A stretch of 64,000 bases of DNA from Muribaculaceae bacterium (GTDB lineage Bacteria; Bacteroidota; Bacteroidia; Bacteroidales; Muribaculaceae). A program made the translations under genes and the position numbers. The notes under the pieces are model-generated. The model had not been told where the DNA came from. It saw nothing but the letters and a program-made list of their open reading frames with translations, and made no database searches. The stretch spans positions 294,181 to 358,180 of the forward strand of contig WGUO01000001.1 of NCBI GenBank assembly GCA_014867205.1, in the 5' to 3' direction. Numbering within the stretch: the stretch's first letter is position 1; each line of letters starts with the position of its first letter. Below, one piece after another: positions 1 through 6,542 of the stretch.

Positions 1-150
1 GGCAACCGTCATGATGTGAAGGGCTTTGGTCTCGGACTGGCGTACGTCAAGAAAATGATAACCGCCTTCGACGGTGCAATCAACGTTGAGAGTGAATTCG
101 GCAAGGGCAGCGTATTTATTATAACCCTGCCTCTTGCTCCCGAAGATTGA
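1..150 (+). CDS. rprX: Sensor histidine kinase, C-terminal end (partial)
   Basis: Only the last 49 residues are in the window. They hold the end of the HATPase domain: the G2-like box GFGLGLAYVKKM at residues 9-20 and the closing segment with GKGSVFIITLPL. This is the ATP-binding part of a membrane histidine kinase that would phosphorylate the response regulator encoded 170 bp downstream. The symbol is inferred from that neighbour, which closely resembles RprY; the kinase itself is too short to name independently. The gene begins upstream of the window. Confidence 0.85.
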   Translation, partial: GNRHDVKGFGLGLAYVKKMITAFDGAINVESEFGKGSVFIITLPLAPED

Positions 151-320
151 TTAAAAAGAATTGTTCAATATGAATTTTAACGATTTCACTTCTTAATGCG
201 GAATATTTAAAATTCATTTGTTATAAATATATGAAAAATTAACATAATTAGGGTACCCGCAGCCATATAACGGACACTATCTGTCAGGGCGGCGAAACTC
301 TATGATAACTTCATATCAAC

Positions 321-1022
321 ATGGATGAGAAATTGAAAATACTGCTTTGCGAAGACGACGAGAATCTGGGCATGCTGTTGCGTGAATTCCTGCAGGCCAA
401 AGGATTCAACGCCGACCTATGCTCTGACGGAGACAAGGGCTACAAGGCATTCCTTAAGGGGAAATACGATTTGTGTGTCCTCGATGTGATGATGCCCAAG
501 AAAGATGGTTTCACGCTCGCACAGGAAATTCGCAACGTAAACAGCGAGGTGCCCATTATTTTCCTTACAGCCAAAAACATGAAAGAAGATGTTCTTCAAG
601 GTTTCAAGATCGGCGCTGATGACTATATCACCAAGCCTTTCTCGATGGAAGAGCTTGTGTCGCGAATCAGCGCCATTCTGCGTCGTGTCAGAGGCAAGAA
701 GGATAAGGAGATCACAGTCTACAAGATCGGGAAGTACACATTTGACACTCAGAAGCAGACCCTGATTGCCGACAACAAGTCTCAGAAGCTCACCACTAAG
801 GAGTCTGAGCTTCTGTCGCTGCTTTGCCAGCATATCAACGAGATTCTTGAGCGCAATTACGCGCTGAAATCAATCTGGATAGACGACAATTACTTCAACG
901 CGCGGAGCATGGATGTCTATATCACCAAACTCCGTAAACTGCTGAAGGACGATCCCAACATCGAGATTATCAATATCCACGGCAAAGGCTATAAACTTAT
1001 AGCCCCCGAGGAGGAGGATTAA
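321..1022 (+). CDS. rprY: Response regulator, OmpR family (RprY-like)
   Basis: A 233-residue two-domain transcription regulator. The receiver domain (about 5-120) has the acidic pair D12-D13, phospho-acceptor D55 in LCVLDVMMPKKDG, T83 and K105. The C-terminal domain (about 130-228) is an OmpR/PhoB winged helix with the ARSMDVYITKLRK recognition segment. The sequence resembles Bacteroides RprY throughout, and the length is normal for the family. It follows the kinase end by 170 bp, so the two form a pair although separate transcription is possible. A perfect-stem terminator lies 20 bp after the stop. ATG at 321 is the only start that keeps the usual N-terminus. Confidence 0.93.
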   Translation: MDEKLKILLCEDDENLGMLLREFLQAKGFNADLCSDGDKGYKAFLKGKYDLCVLDVMMPKKDGFTLAQEIRNVNSEVPIIFLTAKNMKEDVLQGFKIGADDYITKPFSMEELVSRISAILRRVRGKKDKEITVYKIGKYTFDTQKQTLIADNKSQKLTTKESELLSLLCQHINEILERNYALKSIWIDDNYFNARSMDVYITKLRKLLKDDPNIEIINIHGKGYKLIAPEEED

Positions 1023-1041
1023 CTCATCCGACAGGCTATTG

Positions 1042-1081
1042 AAACGGCGATTATGTGTGACTTCGCATAATCGCCGTTTTT
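1042..1081 (+). terminator. Rho-independent terminator after rprY
   Basis: A 14-bp perfect stem (1042-1055 pairing with 1066-1079, AAACGGCGATTATG) closes a 10-nt loop and is followed by a short T run. It lies just after the rprY stop. Confidence 0.9.
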
Positions 1082-1233
1082 ATTGACTCCACACTGTGTG
1101 GAATAATGAAATATTTGTAATTCTCCGCGATATAAAACGGGGAAAACGGGGATAAAATTAAATGCAAGAAAATAAACGGATTAGCAAGATGCTGTTTTTC
1201 CGCGAGTTGCTCGCAAATGGGGTGATTTTCTCA

Positions 1234-1254
1234 AAAAGTACACCTTTTGTACCC
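1234..1254. repeat. Candidate left attachment site (attL-like)
   Basis: The 21-base site AAAAGTACACCTTTTGTACCC has the form GTAC-N7-GTAC. It matches 18 of 21 bases of a site at 18988-19008 on the far side of the A+T-rich region. It lies about 100 bp upstream of the integrase start, the usual place for an att site. A 7-bp spacer between inverted arms suits a tyrosine recombinase crossover. The role as att is inferred. Confidence 0.45.
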
Positions 1255-1329
1255 CGTTACAAAATCAATCGGGATATGTGAAGTGTTAAGGCCTGTAAAC
1301 GGCGATTTTCAAAATCTTAAGACCCCGCT

Positions 1330-1337
1330 TATCTTTG
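1330..1337 (+). promoter_or_regulatory. Promoter -7 motif for the integrase remnant
   Basis: TATCTTTG matches TAnnTTTG and lies 17 bp before the integrase ATG. The expected -33 position reads TTTC rather than TTTG, so the match is partial. Confidence 0.45.
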
Positions 1338-1354
1338 CGGTAAATTCATGATTT

Positions 1355-2741
1355 ATGGCAAAAATAGAAAATCGCAAGAAACAGAATCCCAAGCACCAAC
1401 AGTCCGAGTTGAGCGAGGGACGCGCCAGCCTCTATCTGGAATACTATATAGGTAGAACCGAGACTCCCGTGCTTGACGAGAACGGTGAGCAGGTGTTCTA
1501 CACCGAAGGGGCAATGGCGGGGAAACCCAAATTCAAAATCAAGCATACCCATAAAAAGGAGAATCTCAACCTCTACATCTGGCTTCGTCATCCAGAACGA
1601 CAACATGACTCTGCAAAAGGAGGTTCTGTTGCCCGAAGAAATAGACCGTCTTGTGGATACACGTTTCGACGGCGAGAAAACCGAGATACACAGGGCCTTC
1701 ATTTTCGGTCTTTATACCGGGGCGCGCTGGTGCGACACAAGCAAGCGGACTTACCGCAACGTGGACTATACCACAAAGACCCTGCGTTTCCAGCAGCAGA
1801 AAACAAAGGGACACAGCAATTGCAGCCGGGTTATCGTTCCGCTGAACGACACACTCATCCGTCTTATCGGACAGCCGGGAAGCGACGATTACGACGAGCG
1901 CATATTCAAGGTGCCACTTTATGATACCTGCAACCGCTATCTCGGCAAATGGGTGAAGATGGCCGGAATAAAGAATAAAATATCATGGCACTGCGCCGCC
2001 ACAGTTTTGCATTGAATGTACTTAACCGAGGAGCCAACATCAAGACGGTATCCCCCAACACCATATCGTTCTATACCCGCGTACTCCGCGCTGTGTATCA
2101 TCGTGCGGTCGAAGATGACATCATCGAGAACCGCAATCCGTTCCGAAAGGTATATACCGGGGTTGACAAGACTGTAAAAAGAGCATTGCCGTTGACTGTC
2201 ATCAAAAAATCAAAGCATTGGACTTGTCGCTATCTCAGGCACTCGACTACGCCGCGATATGTTCCTGATGAGCTTTTATCTCATAGGAATGAGCTTCATC
2301 GACATGGCTTTCCTGAAAAAGTCGGACCTCAAGAACGGTTATGTAACCTACCCCCGTCGCAAGACCGGTCAGCAACTCATCATCGAATGGACAAAGGAGA
2401 TGCAGATGATCCTCGACAAGTATCCTGAAAACAAAACCGACTACCTTCTTCCAGTCATACGCAATCCCGGACTCAACGAGCGTTGCACCTACCGCAACAC
2501 AGGCTACAACATCAACCACAACCAGAAACGAATCGCCGGGATGGTCGGTGTAACAATCCCTCTGACCCTCTATGTCGCACGCCACAGCTGGGCGTCCGCC
2601 GCCAAAGCCAAAGGCATCCCCTTATCTGTAATCTCTGAGGGCATGGGTCACGACAGCGAGGCAACCACCCAAATCTATCTCGAGAGCCTCGACTCTTCCG
2701 TCGTTGACAAAGCCAACAGCCTGATATTGAAATCTCTCTAA
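1355..2741 (+). pseudogene. Broken chimeric tyrosine integrase (two truncated integrases fused)
   Basis: Fragments in two frames add up to parts of two Bacteroidetes site-specific integrases. Fragment one (1355 to about 2048) has the arm-binding N-terminus (MAKIENRKKQ), then shifts frame near 1585 into a catalytic-domain segment with the first Arg box (GLYTGARWCD). The central sampling domain between them appears deleted. A second shift near 1985 recovers RHSFALNVLNRGANIKTVS. There it joins fragment two (about 2049-2741), which begins inside a core-binding domain (PNTISFYTRVLRAVYHRAVE), suffers two 1-base losses near 2208 and 2253, and ends with ARHSW, GMGHDS and the TQIYLESLD tyrosine. Its first catalytic Arg position reads Ile (YLIGMSF). 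Neither half can be an active recombinase. Confidence 0.85.
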
Positions 2742-3080
2742 TAGTGTTCAGCTATTGCGGCATCCTCTCACTAAACATACATGTCTTCCTAAGAAATATT
2801 ATTGCCTCAGCACCACCCGGTTCTGAGGCATCGTTGTTTAGCAATTGTCCAATTCTCTTGTTTAGAGAGTCTTAACCAAGTGCAAAGTTACGAAATAATT
2901 CTGAGATTGCGGCTATATTCGGCATTATTTTTTTAACGAGCCATTGGATTTTCTCACATTGTTTAGCAAGTGGCCTTATTTGAATCACTAAACCATCTGA
3001 TTTCCAATTAGGATATAGAGCATCCATCTCTCTAAACAAGAGAGGCTTGCCATTAAACGACAAAATCAATCAATATCAGA
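2742..3080. other. Gene-poor stretch with inverted repeats
   Basis: A hairpin (TGCCTCAG at 2803-2810 with CTGAGGCA at 2823-2830) follows the integrase remnant; its T tract is poor. A 15-base perfect inverted repeat, CTCTTGTTTAGAGAG, sits at 2855-2869 and 3028-3042. A minus-strand promoter-like TAACTTTG reads leftward at 2882-2889. The minus strand is open for 65 codons at 2872-3069 with no recognisable protein, so I do not call it a gene. Confidence 0.5.
2855..3042. repeat. 188-bp segment bounded by a 15-bp perfect inverted repeat
   Basis: CTCTTGTTTAGAGAG at 2855-2869 is the exact reverse complement of 3028-3042. No target duplication was found at its edges. It could be a small non-autonomous element or a scar from island assembly. 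Confidence 0.4.
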
Positions 3081-3536
3081 ATGCAGACTACAAAGAAATC
3101 ATTTCTTGCATTAGTACTATTTCTGCTTCCATTTCCAATGATATGCAAAGCTCAATCATCGGTAATGGAAGTGTCTTGGAATGTGTACACTACTAACTAT
3201 ACAGGGCTGTTAGTCTTGTATCCGAACAATCAAGGCATTCTGAAAATTTGTTCATACGATCCGACTATTGGGACAATTTGGATAGAGCAAGATGCGACAC
3301 TGACAAATCAGTATGATATTTTCGGCAACCGTACTTCTTACATCAACTGTCGAAATCCGAGGACGTCAGCCAATATAGTCTACTATGCTGACAATTTTGT
3401 AATTTTTCCTAATGGAAGAATGTATACTCAAGATGCCGGTGGCACTTGGTCAACTCAAATAGTTGCCCAGATGATACAAACATACAATTGGCAGTCAAAA
3501 ATGAAACAGTATAATATTCAACAACAAAGAAAATAA
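3081..3536 (+). CDS. Secreted protein of unknown function
   Basis: 151 residues with a clear signal peptide (hydrophobic run at about 8-22, cleavage likely after CKA). I do not recognise the mature part. It is rich in Asn, Tyr, Thr and Trp, with alternating short hydrophobic stretches suggesting a small beta-sandwich, and has a basic Gln-rich tail (YNIQQQRK). It is the first gene of the long operon and ends 6 bp before the lipoprotein gene. Base composition is A+T-rich like the rest of the island. No Cys pattern or leader/core layout suggests a modified peptide precursor, though a role as substrate of the two downstream radical SAM enzymes cannot be excluded. Confidence 0.7.
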   Translation: MQTTKKSFLALVLFLLPFPMICKAQSSVMEVSWNVYTTNYTGLLVLYPNNQGILKICSYDPTIGTIWIEQDATLTNQYDIFGNRTSYINCRNPRTSANIVYYADNFVIFPNGRMYTQDAGGTWSTQIVAQMIQTYNWQSKMKQYNIQQQRK

Positions 3537-3542
3537 AACCAA

Positions 3543-4103
3543 ATGAAAAAATTTCTCTCGTTCATGATGGTAGTGCTCTGCGCTTGCGCATTCACATCCT
3601 GCATAGGCAAAGAAGATGAGCCCGAAATCTCAACTGGCATAGAAGATGACGGTACGGGTCGTACTCCTACAAGGAGTGAACTAATTGGTAAATGGCAGAG
3701 CAATGAATATCAAGGCTGGGAACCTCGTCTTGAACAGAACGTTGTAATCGCCAGAGAACTAAATCTCAGCGATGATGGCACATACACAAATAGGTATCGT
3801 GGACACCTTACTCAAGCTAAAGATGGCTCCGAACTTTCTACAACTGAATTCGGTAACTGGGAGGAAGAACGTGGCACTTGGACTTATAATGAGAGTACGG
3901 CAGAAATCTCGTATGTGCCAAACTTTGATGAAAGGGTAAATTATGAGACCACCAAAATGGAATCATACGAATACTCCAACTATAAAGAAAAGTGCCTGAT
4001 TAAAACATCGGGAACTTACAATGGTATGTGGATTACGCTTGACACTTATCTGAAGCGTTCAGGTAACAAGGGTGATTTGCGATATGCCGTAAGTAAAAAA
4101 TGA
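3543..4103 (+). CDS. Lipocalin-like lipoprotein
   Basis: 186 residues with a lipoprotein signal: charged MKK, hydrophobic core, then lipobox FTSC with Cys near residue 20. The acidic linker after the Cys (GKEDEPE) fits surface-exposed Bacteroidetes lipoproteins. The mature part has the ELIGKWQSNEYQGWEP opening and DDGTYTNRY turn typical of lipocalin-like domains in this phylum, which form small beta-barrels with varied or unknown ligands. It lies 6 bp after the secreted-protein gene and 4 bp before the HydE-like gene, so it is cotranscribed. A role in holding a hydrophobic or cofactor-like ligand is inferred only. Confidence 0.75.
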   Translation: MKKFLSFMMVVLCACAFTSCIGKEDEPEISTGIEDDGTGRTPTRSELIGKWQSNEYQGWEPRLEQNVVIARELNLSDDGTYTNRYRGHLTQAKDGSELSTTEFGNWEEERGTWTYNESTAEISYVPNFDERVNYETTKMESYEYSNYKEKCLIKTSGTYNGMWITLDTYLKRSGNKGDLRYAVSKK

Positions 4104-4107
4104 ACTA

Positions 4108-5121
4108 ATGACCTCTCGAAATATAATATCAAGTATCCGTCAATCCGTTTTCTCGAAAGACGTATTGACGGCTGCCTTAAACCTTACCGGAGAGTCTCAA
4201 TCAGAACTTTTTGGCATTGCTCAGGAAAAACGACTTGCCGCTTTTCCTGACAATCATGTTCAAGTGCGGAGTGTAATTGAGACCTCTAATGTTTGTAGGC
4301 AAAAGTGCCGCTATTGTGCCATTGGAGGAAAAGACCAAAAACTCAATTACACTCTTGATTCCAATGCAATCAGCCTTCTCATCAGTTATCTTTATCAAAA
4401 GGGTCGGCGCAATATCCTTTTGCAATCAGGAGAAAATGTTAATGAAGACTTTCTGAAAAATACAGAGGAGGCTATTACGACATCAAAGGAATCGTATCCG
4501 GATTTGAGGATTATACTATGTATGGGTAATCTTACTTATACACAGTATGAGAGATTATATAAAGCCGGTGCTTCTGACTATATTTTGAAATTTGAGACCT
4601 CCAATGAGGAGCTGTTCAAATACTGTAAGCCTAACGATACTCTTACCAATAGACTTGAATGTATTGAAATGCTTCACGAAATTGGGTATAGGGTTGGTTC
4701 AGGAAACATCGTGGGGCTACCTGGGCAGACAGTATATGATTTGGTGAGGGATTTGGAGCTTATCCATAAGCTCCCGTTGTCCATGAACAGTACCACCATA
4801 TTTATACCTGCCGAGAACTCGGCATTTGCCAATGAGCCTGCCGGGAATCCAATTTATACTCTTAATATGATGGCTCTTATGCGAGTCATGAACCCTCATA
4901 GACTGATGCCTACAACCAGTTCATTGGAGAAAATGATACCGGATGGACAATTCCTTGGATTGCAGGCAGGAGCAAATACAGTAACCATTCATGATGGTAC
5001 ACCAGAAGACTTGCAGCAATATTTCCCCATATATTCTGCAAAGCGTGTACGTCCACAAATGGAACATTTTAAGGATATTCTTGAAAGAGCAGGAATTAAG
5101 ACAGACAATCTGAATTCATAA
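4108..5121 (+). CDS. Radical SAM enzyme, HydE/HmdB/PylB-like (BioB superfamily)
   Basis: 337 residues, a normal length for HydE-type enzymes. The [4Fe-4S] cluster motif CX3CX2C is at C63, C67 and C70 (CRQKCRYC). Downstream features match the HydE/HmdB group well: LQSGEN, an FETSNEELF segment, the signature VGSGNIVGLPGQT, FIPAENS, and the late GANTVTIHDGTPEDLQQY stretch. Characterised relatives act in [FeFe]-hydrogenase maturation, guanylylpyridinol cofactor synthesis or pyrrolysine synthesis. No hydrogenase, HydF, HydG or pyl gene is in the window, so the substrate here is unknown. It sits 2 bp before a second radical SAM gene; the pair probably acts on one pathway in the cytoplasm. Confidence 0.85.
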   Translation: MTSRNIISSIRQSVFSKDVLTAALNLTGESQSELFGIAQEKRLAAFPDNHVQVRSVIETSNVCRQKCRYCAIGGKDQKLNYTLDSNAISLLISYLYQKGRRNILLQSGENVNEDFLKNTEEAITTSKESYPDLRIILCMGNLTYTQYERLYKAGASDYILKFETSNEELFKYCKPNDTLTNRLECIEMLHEIGYRVGSGNIVGLPGQTVYDLVRDLELIHKLPLSMNSTTIFIPAENSAFANEPAGNPIYTLNMMALMRVMNPHRLMPTTSSLEKMIPDGQFLGLQAGANTVTIHDGTPEDLQQYFPIYSAKRVRPQMEHFKDILERAGIKTDNLNS

Positions 5122-5123
5122 CA

Positions 5124-6542
5124 ATGAAAGAACACTCTGCATATATAAATCAATCGACTCCGCGATGGGAGGAATTCAAGCGATTCCAAGAGCTTGGACT
5201 CATTCCTGTGCATGGGGATTTTTCTCCTGCCGGCGTCCACTATCCTCCAATCACAAATTATCTTCCGACCACACAAGAGGAAGCTTATCAGAATTATACG
5301 GAAACGAATCCGAGTGAGTTTGATGTCTATGTTCACATCCCTTTCTGTCATAAGAGATGTTTATTTTGTCATTACCCATCTCACTATAATTGTGGAGATT
5401 CGGAAAAAGACACCTATCTCGATGCGCTTGAAAAGGAAATGCAAAACTGGCTCTCTTTCCGAGGAATTGAACGTATTAAATCTCGTTCTATTCTGATGGG
5501 AGGTGGCACTCCAACCGACCTATCGCCAGAACAATTAAAGCGATTCCTTACGTTCTTTACAAAGTACGTTGACATATCTCACTGCCCCCAGTTTAATTAT
5601 GATGTAGATCCGTCGACGCTCGTCGGAGAGAAGGGACTTGAACGACTAAGAATTATAAAAGACTTCAACGGAGATAGGCTTACCATTGGAGTCCAATCTC
5701 TTAATGATGATGTCCTGCGTAAAATGAATCGCTCACACAATTCTGCTATTGCCAAAGAATCAATAGAGAATTGCCTTAAAATGGGTTTCAAAGTTAACAT
5801 TGAATTCATTTACGGTCATCCCGGAGAAACTCTTGACAATTGGATTGATGTCATTGATGAAGCTTGTAATCTCGGTGTCGATGAAATACAACTTTATCGT
5901 TTAAAAATTGAACCTTACGGTGATCAGGAAGGCACAATAAAGAAATTTGCGTCGTACCGGCCAGAGGAACTTATCTCGGTGGAAGATACCATCCGCATGA
6001 AAGAGATTTCTAATTTGATTCTTGCGGATCACGGATACTCAGAGAATCTGCGAAGAGTGTTTACTAAAGATAAACGCAATCTATCTATATATGCCTATAA
6101 TCAATGCTGTCGTCTCAGAGATCAGGTTGGGTTTGGTATATCCGCTTTCAGTAGTCTTAATGACAGATTCCTAATTAACACTCCAAGTTTTGAGGAATAC
6201 TATCAGCGGATTGCTTCAGGACAGCTTGGAGTAAATAGAGCACTTCTGAGAAACCCTCTTCAACAAATTCTGTGGTCCATAATTCTTCCTCTGAAGAATT
6301 ACTACATAGATAAAAATCTGTTCAAGAAAATCAATGGGGTGGATTTATCTACTGTGTTTCAAGATAAGTTCAATCTACTTAAACAGTATGGTCTTGTTAC
6401 TGAGTCTGAGAATAGGATGGAACTTACGCCAACAGGTGCTTTTTATTCCGATGAGTTAGTCCACATTTTCTACGAAAACCAGCACCAGTCATTTCCTCCA
6501 GAAGATTTCAATCCTGGAGTTCTCAACCCATATAATAAATGA
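5124..6542 (+). CDS. Radical SAM enzyme, HemN/ChuW-like
   Basis: 472 residues, close to HemN length. The cluster motif is at C75, C79 and C82 in HIPFCHKRCLFC. It is followed by GGGTPTDLSPEQ, a DVDPSTLVGEKGLE segment, GVQSLNDDVLRKMNR and IEFIYGHPGETLDNW, all characteristic of the coproporphyrinogen dehydrogenase superfamily. A winged-helix-like HemN C-terminal domain (about 385-455) ends in LTPTGAFYSDEL. Relatives include HemN, the chaperone HemW, anaerobic heme-ring-opening enzymes (ChuW/HutW) and class C radical SAM methyltransferases. His rather than Gly or Asp follows the third Cys, which argues against ordinary HemN or HemW. The gene overlaps the next by ATGA. The substrate is not predictable by eye. 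Confidence 0.85.
   Translation: MKEHSAYINQSTPRWEEFKRFQELGLIPVHGDFSPAGVHYPPITNYLPTTQEEAYQNYTETNPSEFDVYVHIPFCHKRCLFCHYPSHYNCGDSEKDTYLDALEKEMQNWLSFRGIERIKSRSILMGGGTPTDLSPEQLKRFLTFFTKYVDISHCPQFNYDVDPSTLVGEKGLERLRIIKDFNGDRLTIGVQSLNDDVLRKMNRSHNSAIAKESIENCLKMGFKVNIEFIYGHPGETLDNWIDVIDEACNLGVDEIQLYRLKIEPYGDQEGTIKKFASYRPEELISVEDTIRMKEISNLILADHGYSENLRRVFTKDKRNLSIYAYNQCCRLRDQVGFGISAFSSLNDRFLINTPSFEEYYQRIASGQLGVNRALLRNPLQQILWSIILPLKNYYIDKNLFKKINGVDLSTVFQDKFNLLKQYGLVTESENRMELTPTGAFYSDELVHIFYENQHQSFPPEDFNPGVLNPYNK

Larger units (their letters stand above)
1082..1354. other. Gene-free stretch at left edge of island
   Basis: No gene is visible. It holds the candidate attachment site at 1234-1254 and a promoter-like motif at 1330-1337 in front of the broken integrase. 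The rest is A+T-rich and unremarkable. Confidence 0.6.

Noticed and set aside
417..833. 138-codon minus-strand open frame inside rprY
   Set aside because: It is a shadow of the response-regulator gene, whose motifs are complete on the plus strand.
2872..3069. 65-codon minus-strand open frame between the integrase remnant and the operon
   Set aside because: No recognisable domain or signal, it overlaps promoter-like and repeat sequence, and it has no supporting neighbour.
4108..6542. [FeFe]-hydrogenase maturation locus
   Set aside because: Only a HydE-like gene is present; HydF, HydG and hydrogenase are absent and the second radical SAM protein is HemN-like.
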